Shown: positions 1 through 5,395, numbered from the stretch's first letter. The stretch: DNA of 5,396 bases from CAYVQU01 sp964453155 (GCA_964453155.1 CAYVQU010000272.1:1-5396), one strand, 5' to 3'. A program made the numbers and translations. Notes: generated by a model not told the origin, from the letters alone.

Positions 1-47
1 CGATTAGTTCAGCCGTCTCAAAATGGGAAGTTATTTTTGCACGCCTC
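1..47 (-). pseudogene. Possible displaced remnant of the response-regulator beta5/alpha5 region
   Basis: Beyond the stop at 50-48, the same frame reads E-A-C-K-N-N (47-30). This includes a Lys near the position expected for the invariant beta5 Lys and then polar residues, as in typical K-D-D. It then meets another stop (TGA, 20-18). Shifting by one base at position 29 gives S-H-F-E-T-A-E-L-I (28-2), which is open to the window edge and reads like an alpha5 helix. This pattern suggests the original gene continued here and has been broken by more than one lesion, or that the sequence contains errors. The stretch is very short and the match is by eye, so confidence is low. Confidence 0.3.
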
Positions 48-380
48 CTAACCGTGGGCCCCGGCATCCATTACGGCTTTGATCAACCCTGGCTGGAGAT
101 GCATCGAGATGACCAAAATGCTCATATCCGGGTAATCCTCAAGTAATTTTGGGATTACGTGCAAAATCGGGTAGGGATTGTGGTTGTCTTTGGCAGTGGG
201 TACCCGGACATCGAGGATCAAGACATCGATGTCGTTCGTCGTAAGCAGGTCATCCAACTGGTTGCCGTACATGGCCGTGGCAACAATTTCTATGTTGGTA
301 TTTTTACTTAAACGAAAGTGATATCCATCGATAATGCTGCTGTGATCTTCCAAAATACCGAGGCGGATGTGTTTGCTCAT
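48..380 (-). CDS. Response regulator receiver domain, C-terminally interrupted (possible pseudogene)
   Basis: A 110-residue CheY-like receiver domain, expected to be cytoplasmic and phosphorylated by a sensor histidine kinase. Visible landmarks are the acidic pair E11-D12 in 'LGILEDH', the phospho-acceptor D57 in 'DVLILDVRVP', the switch Ser92 in 'ILVISM', and 'MDAGAHG' just before strand beta5. The hydrophobic strands are all in register. The reading frame stops (TAG, 50-48) right after G110, where receiver domains continue with GYxxK. The invariant Lys, helix alpha5 and any output domain are therefore absent. TAG is one base from a Tyr codon. A receiver of this NarL/FixJ-like style normally has about 120 residues plus a DNA-binding domain, so this copy is truncated by nonsense mutation, frameshift or sequence error. 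The start at 380 is chosen because it begins directly before the beta1 strand. A weak GAG lies about 10 nt upstream. The receiver call is firm; whether the gene is functional is unknown. Confidence 0.8.
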   Translation of the reverse strand: MSKHIRLGILEDHSSIIDGYHFRLSKNTNIEIVATAMYGNQLDDLLTTNDIDVLILDVRVPTAKDNHNPYPILHVIPKLLEDYPDMSILVISMHLQPGLIKAVMDAGAHG

Positions 381-466
381 ATCAGGTTCTCGTAATCTAA
401 GATGATTGTCGGCTTTCTTCTCTGTTTTTTACCATAGTTACTGAATATTGGTAGGCGTATTACTAC

Positions 467-496
467 AAATGTCTAGATTTCTAGTCTAAATGTCTA
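467..496. promoter_or_regulatory. Direct repeat pair AAATGTCTA, 21 bp apart (candidate activator site)
   Basis: AAATGTCTA occurs at 467-475 and again at 488-496, start-to-start distance 21 bp, about two helical turns, so both face the same side of the DNA. Between them lies CTAGA-TT-TCTAG (473-484), a small palindrome overlapping the first repeat. Measured from the start predicted for the TATACT box (about 533), the repeats centre near -41 and -62, standard positions for class II and class I activator binding. They also lie upstream of the response-regulator gene on the other strand, so they could control it. The regulator is unknown. Confidence 0.4.
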
Positions 497-520
497 CACC
501 TCAAGAAGGGGAAGTAAATG

Positions 521-526
521 TATACT
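521..526 (+). promoter_or_regulatory. -10 box TATACT of a candidate activator-dependent promoter
   Basis: TATACT matches the sigma70 consensus TATAAT at five of six positions. No acceptable -35 is found 16-19 bp upstream (for example ACCTCA at 498-503), but the proximal AAATGTCTA repeat sits just there. That arrangement is usual for promoters needing an activator. It would start a plus-strand RNA near 533, ending at the terminator at 609-644. Confidence 0.35.
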
Positions 527-532
527 ACTTGC

Positions 533-644
533 ACTAACCTGTTCAATCCCACATCTTCATGATTTTGCGGGTTGGAATCATAATATTATTGTGAAGTTGG
601 GTACGGCCATGTGGGCGCGAGGGGGAAGCGCCCACATTTTTTTT
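533..644 (+). ncRNA. Candidate small RNA or terminated leader RNA (about 110 nt)
   Basis: A strong plus-strand intrinsic terminator (609-644) has no plus-strand protein gene upstream of it in the window, which calls for a non-coding transcript. The segment before it can fold: CCCA 548-551 pairs with TGGG 598-601, CTTCA 555-559 with TGAAG 592-596, and TGATT 560-564 with AATCA 576-580, leaving a G-rich apical loop (TTGCGGGTTGG) and an A/T bulge. The only ORFs in it are about 11-12 codons and lack ribosome-binding sites. It may be an independent small RNA, or the attenuated leader of the lipoprotein gene starting at 834, since RNA reading through the terminator would enter that gene. I recognise no known RNA family. 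The 5' end is inferred only from the TATACT box. Confidence 0.4.
609..644 (+). terminator. Intrinsic terminator, 10-bp perfect stem plus eight T
   Basis: ATGTGGGCGC (609-618) pairs perfectly with GCGCCCACAT (628-637) around a 9-nt purine loop, and eight T residues (637-644) follow. On the minus strand no T-tract follows the hairpin, so it acts on plus-strand transcription only. It ends nothing annotated, which is the main support for the candidate RNA upstream. Confidence 0.85.
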
Positions 645-672
645 GACAACCTTACAAAAATGTAAGGATTAT
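643..672 (+). promoter_or_regulatory. Promoter TTGACA-N18-GATTAT, distal promoter of the lipoprotein gene
   Basis: A perfect -35 hexamer TTGACA (643-648) is followed 18 bp later by GATTAT (667-672), which matches the -10 consensus at four of six positions. The first two T of the -35 are the last two of the preceding terminator's T-tract, so an upstream RNA is ended exactly where a new one can be initiated. The predicted start near 679 gives a leader of about 155 nt before the ATG at 834. Confidence 0.5.
650..667. promoter_or_regulatory. Operator-like dyad CCTTACA-AAAA-TGTAAGG in the promoter spacer
   Basis: Two perfect 7-bp inverted half-sites (650-656 and 661-667) separated by AAAA fill the spacer between the -35 and -10 hexamers and touch the first base of the -10. 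A protein bound here would block RNA polymerase, so a repressor site is the simplest reading; a MerR-like activator working in the spacer is an alternative. TACA/TGTA half-sites occur in operators of several winged-helix and TetR-type repressors. No regulator gene is visible to pair with it. Confidence 0.5.
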
Positions 673-781
673 TTGGATGGTACTTCTGATGTATTGGAAG
701 CTGAAACGCAATTTGCTAAAACCATGATTAACAACGGCTGAAACATTGTAATTTGTTATGGAATGGTAATAAAATCTAGGA

Positions 782-787
782 TATAAT
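782..787 (+). promoter_or_regulatory. -10 box TATAAT, proximal promoter of the lipoprotein gene
   Basis: A perfect TATAAT lies 46 bp before the ATG at 834. The best hexamer 17 bp upstream, TGGAAT (759-764), matches the -35 consensus at only three positions. Transcription would start near 794, leaving a leader of about 40 nt. No clear Shine-Dalgarno precedes the ATG (only AAAAGA). Confidence 0.4.
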
Positions 788-833
788 CAAAACCGGTGAC
801 GTAGAGCTTTCATTACCTAAAACCAATAAAAGA

Positions 834-2180
834 ATGCCTAAACGATATTTTCTTCCTGTTACCTTACTCATCCTGTTTTGCATGAGTATTTCTGCATGTG
901 GAACCGGGGCTACTTCAACATCATTTGTATTAAATCAAGAGATCGTTGATCCTCGGTTTCGCGAATTTTATGAATGGATGGGCAGTGAACAGGTTTTAGG
1001 TCCGGCAATTTCCCCCAAATTTAGCCATGAGGGCACCGAATATCAATATACTTCGACGGTATTGCTGGTATTTTCGCCGCGCGCGGTGAGTAATCAACGG
1101 TTCCAGTTTGCGGCTCTTGGGGTAGATTTAGGGGTGGCTGAGCCGCCCATGAACCCCGATGCCCCCAATGGTCACAATATTTATTCGGGATTTATGGCCA
1201 AATACAACCAGATGGGGGGGGCACGCTATATTGGCTTACCGATTACCGAAGTGCGCTTCAATCATGAGTTGAAACGGGTGGAACAATACTTTGAAAATGC
1301 TGGTTTTTACCACCTGGAAGATGCAACCGGCGAGGTTTTCTTAATCCATTATGGATCCTGGAAATGTGCGGAAGCCTGTGGCTTTGACTCGCCTGATATC
1401 AGCCAGGTGGGGACGATTTCAAACAGCGATTCCCCCTTCGCCACCGCCGTTAGCCGCCTAGATCCTGGGTTTACGGGGTATCCGCTAACCGAACCTTACG
1501 TTGCTTTTGACGGGATGCTCGAGCAGATATTTGAGAATGTTGTGATTGTGGCTGACCCGAACAACCCCGGGGGAATTCGTTTGCGGCCCATCTTGGGCAT
1601 GTTAGGTGTATCCGTTTCAAATAATAATCATGATGTGCCCCAAATTTTTCGGAATTATCTCAGCCGAAACACGGGGCAAGATTTGTCCGGTCCCCCCATT
1701 AGTGCTTATGCCGATTTGAGCAGTGATGTTGATCGCCAGTGCTTCGAAAATCTCTGCTTAGATTATCATTCCAATGCGCCCGATGATCTCAGAGTGCGCC
1801 CCGCACCTTTGGGCTACTCGTATAAAAACATGTTTTATCAACGGACGGATGGCAGCCGGGCCCAAAATGAAATTTCGATGCGAGTTTGGGAGGCCCATCC
1901 AATATTAGCCCAAGGACAAGCGCAGGTCATTGGTGTAAAAATCTCCGCCACCAATACCCCTTTGAAAAATTTTGAACCCGTGCTAACCCTGGTGGTCCCG
2001 GATGTGGGTGAAATACCTTATAATTTCCCACCGACCAATGAAGAAGGGATCACCAGTGTTAAACTGCAACCCATCGATATTCCCAACGGGACCCGGGTTG
2101 AGTATCAGGTTTGTGTGATGAACATGGACGAGCGATTTTGTTCAGTGGATGATTTCTTGGTATGGGAGCCAACTGAGTAA
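834..2180 (+). CDS. Lipoprotein with four LGFP-like repeat modules, function unknown
   Basis: 448 residues. Residues 1-21 form a signal peptide (KR, then a hydrophobic core) ending in the lipobox I-S-A-C, so Cys22 should be lipidated and the protein held on the outer face of the membrane. Four divergent modules follow, with cores near residues 42-80, 120-160, 204-240 and 272-312. Each has an aromatic helix (F..Y), then G-x-P-[IL]-[ST] or a variant, then a Q-x-F-E-N-like strand, then an LG or YG turn. This resembles LGFP repeats of secreted actinobacterial proteins and similar Chloroflexota surface proteins. Residues 345-448 look all-beta, perhaps Ig-like, with no motif I can name. Outside the signal peptide and Cys22, the six cysteines fall in three close pairs (178/182, 303/308, 427/436). 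No catalytic motif is seen; a wall- or ligand-binding surface role is an inference. The ATG at 834 is set by the signal peptide. A terminator follows. Confidence 0.85.
   Translation: MPKRYFLPVTLLILFCMSISACGTGATSTSFVLNQEIVDPRFREFYEWMGSEQVLGPAISPKFSHEGTEYQYTSTVLLVFSPRAVSNQRFQFAALGVDLGVAEPPMNPDAPNGHNIYSGFMAKYNQMGGARYIGLPITEVRFNHELKRVEQYFENAGFYHLEDATGEVFLIHYGSWKCAEACGFDSPDISQVGTISNSDSPFATAVSRLDPGFTGYPLTEPYVAFDGMLEQIFENVVIVADPNNPGGIRLRPILGMLGVSVSNNNHDVPQIFRNYLSRNTGQDLSGPPISAYADLSSDVDRQCFENLCLDYHSNAPDDLRVRPAPLGYSYKNMFYQRTDGSRAQNEISMRVWEAHPILAQGQAQVIGVKISATNTPLKNFEPVLTLVVPDVGEIPYNFPPTNEEGITSVKLQPIDIPNGTRVEYQVCVMNMDERFCSVDDFLVWEPTE
957..1823 (+). repeat. Four degenerate tandem protein modules in the lipoprotein
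   Basis: Aligned core positions by eye: LGPAIS (residues 55-60), IGLPIT (133-138), TGYPLT (214-219) and SGPPIS (285-290). These are followed by EYQYTS (69-74), VEQYFEN (149-155), LEQIFEN (229-235) and RQCFEN (301-306). The G-to-G distances are 78, 81 and 71 residues. Modules 2-4 share the FEN triplet, whereas module 1 has YTS. The repeat is visible in protein only, so the duplication is old. Confidence 0.65.
1214..1221 (+). repeat. Run of eight G inside the lipoprotein gene
   Basis: The run covers the last base of Met127, Gly128, Gly129 and the first base of Ala130, in the core of the second module. Gain or loss of one G would truncate the lipoprotein, so it is a possible slippage site. Confidence 0.7.
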
Positions 2181-2196
2181 ATTGATCATTTTCCCC

Positions 2197-2236
2197 AACC
2201 CCTCGCTAATGCTGAATTGCGAGGGGTTTTTCTTTT
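2197..2236 (+). terminator. Intrinsic terminator of the lipoprotein gene
   Basis: AACCCCTCGC (2197-2206) pairs perfectly with GCGAGGGGTT (2219-2228) around a 12-nt loop; TTTTTCTTTT runs through 2227-2236. It starts 17 nt after the stop codon. It overlaps the last two bases of the convergent LysM gene's stop codon. No T-tract follows on the minus strand, so the LysM gene gains no canonical terminator from it. Confidence 0.85.
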
Positions 2237-3224
2237 AAGGACGGGTCTCGGCGTAGAACGCAACTTGCTTGATCGGTGGGCCTAATGAAAAGATTTCGGT
2301 TTCAATCGCTACGATTTCATTGGGTGTTACCGGGGGCGCTAAGTTGAACTTCCGGAACCCACAGGGCAGGTCATTATCGTCAAAAGCCACCGCAACCAGG
2401 GTTGATTTTGATTCAGCTGATCCATTATCCTTCATTAAAATCTCAACCTGAAAATGGGCGGAATCTCCGTTCGGATTGATACTAAGCTGGTTCACTTTAA
2501 TTTCCGGCTGAGAATAGCGTTCATCCCCCGCGGCAACCGGTAACCCGGTCAATAATTCAGTATGTACCTGGATCTCAGGTGGTATTGGGGGTGGGAAAAA
2601 TGTACTCAGTACCATAATTTGATCGGCAGAGATGAGATTGAGGGCGCTATTCGCGGTCTGCGCTGCCAGAATATCCCCTTGGGGGGTTGTCAGGGTTATT
2701 AGGGCACTCAAATTTTCAATATTGAAGATCTGATTGTTTTCCGCTGAGATGAGACACCACAAGCCTTGATCCGCGGTGGGATAACAGGTTGGTTCCGTTA
2801 GGTTGACGGGGATGGGGGTGGGCAAATTAGTGGGTTGGGCTGGATTTGGATCAATTGGCAAAATTATTGTCATGCCAATGGTCAGGAAGTTGGGGTCCAC
2901 TTGCGGGTTGGCAGCCAACAGGGTCGCCAGGGTAATATCATGCCGGTTGGCTATGGCTGAAAACGTATCGTTGGCTACCACGGTATATAGAACGGGGGTC
3001 GGCGTGGCCGGCAGGGGGGGCGCCGGCTCAGAAATAATGGCGGCCGGTGTTTCTGCCGGTAATGTCGTCGGGGTGGCGGTTTCTGGCAGAATGGGTAAGC
3101 CCTCAAAAGTCGGAATTGGACGTTGATTTAGGGCCGGTGGGGTACAACCCAATAGCACCAAATTCAAAACCAAGCCAATCAATATGAGGCTTCGTTTTAG
3201 CAAGTTGAAAAGTGTTATTTTCAT
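2235..3224 (-). CDS. LysM-domain lipoprotein
   Basis: 329 residues from the ATG at 3224. Residues 1-26 are a signal peptide with K/R near the start, a long Leu/Ile/Val core and lipobox L-L-G-C, so Cys27 should carry the lipid anchor. A Pro/Thr/Ala-rich linker (about 34-78) leads to one LysM domain (79-124: 'YTVVANDTFSAIANRHDI', then 'LLAANPQVDP', 'LTIGMTIILPI'), a fold that binds N-acetylglucosamine glycans such as peptidoglycan. A second Pro-rich linker (125-146) precedes two beta-rich stretches (147-220 with CYPT and LWC; 241-329 with LPCGFR), possibly Ig-like and distantly duplicated. The in-frame ATG at 3311 would put 29 residues before the signal peptide and overlap the divergent gene, so 3224 is preferred. 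Likely role: a lipid-anchored envelope protein contacting the cell wall. It is divergent from the TPR gene, 63 bp apart. Confidence 0.88.
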   Translation of the reverse strand: MKITLFNLLKRSLILIGLVLNLVLLGCTPPALNQRPIPTFEGLPILPETATPTTLPAETPAAIISEPAPPLPATPTPVLYTVVANDTFSAIANRHDITLATLLAANPQVDPNFLTIGMTIILPIDPNPAQPTNLPTPIPVNLTEPTCYPTADQGLWCLISAENNQIFNIENLSALITLTTPQGDILAAQTANSALNLISADQIMVLSTFFPPPIPPEIQVHTELLTGLPVAAGDERYSQPEIKVNQLSINPNGDSAHFQVEILMKDNGSAESKSTLVAVAFDDNDLPCGFRKFNLAPPVTPNEIVAIETEIFSLGPPIKQVAFYAETRP

Positions 3225-3230
3225 AACAAG

Positions 3231-3236
3231 ATTATA
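3231..3236 (-). promoter_or_regulatory. -10 box TATAAT of the LysM gene, possible leaderless start
   Basis: On the minus strand TATAAT (3236-3231) ends only 6 bases before the ATG at 3224, so transcription would begin at or within a base or two of the start codon, giving a leaderless mRNA. No good -35 is seen at 17 bp (CTGGCT). An AAGGAAG lies upstream but 14 nt from the ATG, too far for normal initiation, and would be outside such a transcript. Confidence 0.45.
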
Positions 3237-3243
3237 CACTTCC

Positions 3244-3272
3244 TTGTCGGTTGAGCCAGCCTGTGCTAGACT
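3244..3272 (+). promoter_or_regulatory. Extended -10 promoter of the TPR gene
   Basis: TTGTCG (3244-3249) and TAGACT (3267-3272) are 17 bp apart, each matching consensus at four of six positions. TG at 3264-3265 one base before the -10 makes an extended -10 (TGCTAGACT). The start near 3279 leaves a leader of about 9 nt. Its -35 is 7 bp from the opposing TATAAT of the LysM gene, so polymerases at the two promoters should interfere or be controlled together. Confidence 0.45.
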
Positions 3273-3278
3273 AATATC

Positions 3279-3282
3279 GAGG
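3279..3282 (+). promoter_or_regulatory. Ribosome binding site GAGG of the TPR gene
   Basis: GAGG lies five T residues before the ATG at 3288 and supports that start over the ATG of Met6 (3303). It coincides with the predicted transcription start, so the promoter used in the cell may begin slightly upstream. Confidence 0.5.
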
Positions 3283-3287
3283 TTTTT

Positions 3288-5165
3288 ATGACGAATGAAT
3301 CCATGTTTCACGAGGCTGTTGAGGCCATTCAGGCGGGAGAATATTTTCGTGCCAAGGATCTCTTAGCTCGCCTACTGAAAGCCGATAAAGATAACCCCGA
3401 TTATTGGCTATGGATGAGTACGGTTGTCGAATCAGCTCGTGAAAGAGTTTATTGTCTGCAAAATGTCTTACGCCTCGATCCGCAAAATGCCGCTGCCAGG
3501 CGCGGCTTGATCCTTTCTGGAAAGATAAGGCCGGATGAAGTTCAACCCGTCCCACCGGTGCGCCGGACTTGGACGGCAGACCTGGACCTTGAGGCGGAAC
3601 CCTTGACCGGGATCCAAAAGGTGCTGGCTAACCCGGTCCTAAGAGTAATATTCTTTATCGTTTCGGGCGTTTTAACAATAGGACTCATTTTAGGGGCGGT
3701 ATTCGGAACCCGGGCAATATTACGTCCCCGGTTGACGATTACACCGCTGGCTTGGTCACCCACACCGACAGAAACCCCAACAATCACGCTAACGCCTGAT
3801 CTCGATAAACCCTCCCCCACCCTGGAATTTACGCCAACCTTACAACCCTTATGGATGTTATTGGAAGCCACGTATACCCCGACTCCGCTTTATGTGAATA
3901 CCCCTCATCCTCAAATGGAGGCTTATCGGGTAGGGATTCGGGCTTTAGAACGGGGTAATTATGAAGATATGCTGAGCTTCATGGAACAGGCGCAACGCAA
4001 TAAACCGGATGCCCCCGATACCCATTACTATGTTGGAGAAGCCCACCGGTTATTGGGTAATTATGACGCGGCCTTGGAGGCTTACGATCAGGCTTTAGTG
4101 GTAGATGAAACCTTCGCCCCGGCCTATTTGGGACGGGCCTTGACCCGCCAGGCCCAAAACTCTCGGGCCGATATTTTGAATGATTTAGATCTCGCCATTG
4201 AACATGACCCGCGTTACAGCGCAGCTTATTTAGAACGAGCAATAATATTGGCAGCGAATGGCGAATATGCCGCGGCACTTACAGATTTAGAGGCCGCGGC
4301 CACATATAACCCGGGTGATCCCCGAATTTATTTCGAACGAGCTCAAATACTGCTGTCTCAGGGCGAGAGTAAATTGGCTTTAGAAAATGCCCAAGAAGCT
4401 TATGACCGTGATATTACTTCTTTACCGACCTATTTGATCATCGGACGGGCCTATCTGGTCAATGGTCAACCTGAAGAAGCATTGGATTTTGTGGAAACTT
4501 ATGGGGCATACCAGGAAGAACTGGATGCCGATTATTGGGCTTTATTTGGCGCGATCCAATATGAAATTGGGGATGACTATTCTGCTGCCTTGTCAGCATT
4601 AGACCAGGCAATCACTCTTGACGATGAATTAGCCTTTGCCCATTACTATCATGGTCTGTCCGCCCTGGCTTTGGATGATTCTAAGCAGGCCACAAATGAT
4701 TTGTTTGTAGCCCGTAACCTGGATCCGAAAAATTTCGAGTATAGCCTTGGCTTTGGTCTGGCGTTATTTGCGGATGAACGGTACCCAGAGGCCTATCGCC
4801 AGGTGAACTCCAGTGAAGCTCTCGTCAGTTCTGATTCTCAATTCGCACGCTTTTACTATTACAAGGCATTAACCGCCGATGCCTTAGCCCAATACGATCC
4901 GGCCAAAGAAGCATTCACAGCATTACTGGAATTACCTGCTGAGATCGTTCCAGCCGAGTGGATTGCGGCGGCCGAAGAATACCTGGCACCCCCGACAGAA
5001 ACGCCAACTCCAACCGAAACACCCACGATTACGCTGACCCCAACCACTACGAATACGTTTACGATTACGCCAACTGCTTCCATGACGCCCTCACCAACAG
5101 CTACCCCAGAAATTACGCCCACACTAACACCAACCACTACGCCTTCAGCAACCCCAACCCCATAA
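3288..5165 (+). CDS. Membrane-anchored TPR protein with Thr/Pro-rich linker and tail
   Basis: 625 residues. Residues 5-76 form a TPR-like helical unit without a signal peptide ('AGEYFRAKDLL', 'DYWLWMS', 'VLRLDPQNAAARRGL'), expected in the cytoplasm. One transmembrane helix spans about 118-140. A Thr/Pro-rich linker (153-206) follows, then roughly nine to ten TPR units (about 210-550) with typical 'GNYDAALEAYDQAL', 'FAPAYLGRAL' and 'NGEYAAALTDLEAA' helices, then a Thr/Pro tail (568-625). The large TPR array should lie outside the membrane, although the arginines right after the helix (R142, R146, R148) make topology less than certain. TPRs bind proteins, so a scaffold linking an internal and an external partner is the best guess; no enzymatic motif is seen. 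There is no C-terminal sorting signal or second helix. The start is supported by GAGG. No canonical terminator follows. It shares its upstream region with the divergent LysM lipoprotein gene. Confidence 0.88.
   Translation: MTNESMFHEAVEAIQAGEYFRAKDLLARLLKADKDNPDYWLWMSTVVESARERVYCLQNVLRLDPQNAAARRGLILSGKIRPDEVQPVPPVRRTWTADLDLEAEPLTGIQKVLANPVLRVIFFIVSGVLTIGLILGAVFGTRAILRPRLTITPLAWSPTPTETPTITLTPDLDKPSPTLEFTPTLQPLWMLLEATYTPTPLYVNTPHPQMEAYRVGIRALERGNYEDMLSFMEQAQRNKPDAPDTHYYVGEAHRLLGNYDAALEAYDQALVVDETFAPAYLGRALTRQAQNSRADILNDLDLAIEHDPRYSAAYLERAIILAANGEYAAALTDLEAAATYNPGDPRIYFERAQILLSQGESKLALENAQEAYDRDITSLPTYLIIGRAYLVNGQPEEALDFVETYGAYQEELDADYWALFGAIQYEIGDDYSAALSALDQAITLDDELAFAHYYHGLSALALDDSKQATNDLFVARNLDPKNFEYSLGFGLALFADERYPEAYRQVNSSEALVSSDSQFARFYYYKALTADALAQYDPAKEAFTALLELPAEIVPAEWIAAAEEYLAPPTETPTPTETPTITLTPTTTNTFTITPTASMTPSPTATPEITPTLTPTTTPSATPTP
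4989..5162 (+). repeat. Thr/Pro-rich low-complexity tail of the TPR protein
   Basis: The last 58 residues contain 26 Thr and 15 Pro, with repeated T-P-T-x-T-P units, and end in T-P-T-P just before the stop. Such segments are usually extended and often O-glycosylated or wall-spanning. At the DNA level repeats are imperfect (for example ACGATTACGC at 5025-5034 and 5061-5070). Confidence 0.8.
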
Positions 5166-5346
5166 GTGGGTGGCGGTGTGTCTTTTTAGAAGAATTCAAA
5201 TGAATTTCCCGCCACACTTGAGTGGATTCCGGTTTGACATTGGATATCTATAAAAAATCTTTCAGAATTTGCTTCGATAGCTGCAATGGATCATGACCAC
5301 AATAAGTAAACCAGGTAGAAAAAACTTCCAAATATTATTACCTCAT

Positions 5347-5370
5347 GTTACGCACCGAGTAGAGCGTAAC
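5347..5370. repeat. Inverted repeat GTTACGC / GCGTAAC
   Basis: Perfect 7-bp arms (5347-5353, 5364-5370) around a 10-nt loop. There is no adjacent T-tract on the plus strand. It could be an operator or leader hairpin for a gene beginning past the right edge, or a hairpin at the 3' end of a minus-strand gene. Confidence 0.5.
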
Positions 5371-5395
5371 GGGATAGAATCAGGTCAAGGAGGTC
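5348..5395 (-). CDS. Possible C-terminal end of a minus-strand gene (partial)
   Basis: Read on the minus strand from the right edge, 15 codons encode D-L-L-D-L-I-L-S-R-Y-A-L-L-G-A before TAA (5350-5348). The peptide looks like an amphipathic C-terminal helix. A 15-codon open stretch is not significant by itself and the reading competes with the plus-strand Shine-Dalgarno at the same place. It would be convergent with the TPR gene. Confidence 0.2.
   Translation of the reverse strand, partial: DLLDLILSRYALLGA
5387..5394 (+). promoter_or_regulatory. Consensus Shine-Dalgarno AAGGAGGT near the edge
   Basis: AAGGAGGT is fully complementary to the 16S rRNA 3' end. If used, a start codon is expected within roughly 3-8 bases beyond the window end. 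It is stronger than any site preceding the other genes here, which makes chance or a coding origin on the other strand a real alternative. Confidence 0.35.

Noticed and set aside
677..727. 16-codon ORF as a leader peptide before the lipoprotein gene
   Set aside because: It has a GGA about 8 nt upstream, but the predicted transcription start near 679 lies after its first base, and the peptide shows no regulatory codon pattern.
2803..3126. Plus-strand Gly/Val-rich ORF opposite the LysM gene linkers
   Set aside because: It mirrors the Pro/Thr/Ala-rich linker codons of the minus-strand gene and has no domain of its own.
3225..3311. N-terminal extension of the LysM lipoprotein from the ATG at 3311
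   Set aside because: It would place 29 hydrophilic residues before a clear lipoprotein signal peptide and overlap the start of the divergent TPR gene; the ATG at 3224 directly begins the signal peptide.
4859..5137. Minus-strand ORF rich in V-G-V-S repeats opposite the Thr/Pro tail
   Set aside because: It is the complement of the ACN-CCN repeat codons of the TPR protein tail; low complexity keeps the frame open without coding meaning.
5170..5215. Terminator for the TPR gene
   Set aside because: The 7-bp stem has a loop of over 30 nt and no T-tract after it; the nearby TTTTT (5183-5187) lies inside the loop instead.
5234..5254. Promoter from TTGACA (5234-5239) and TATAAA (5249-5254)
   Set aside because: The spacing is 9 bp, far below the 16-19 bp needed; no good -10 lies at 17 bp from the TTGACA.
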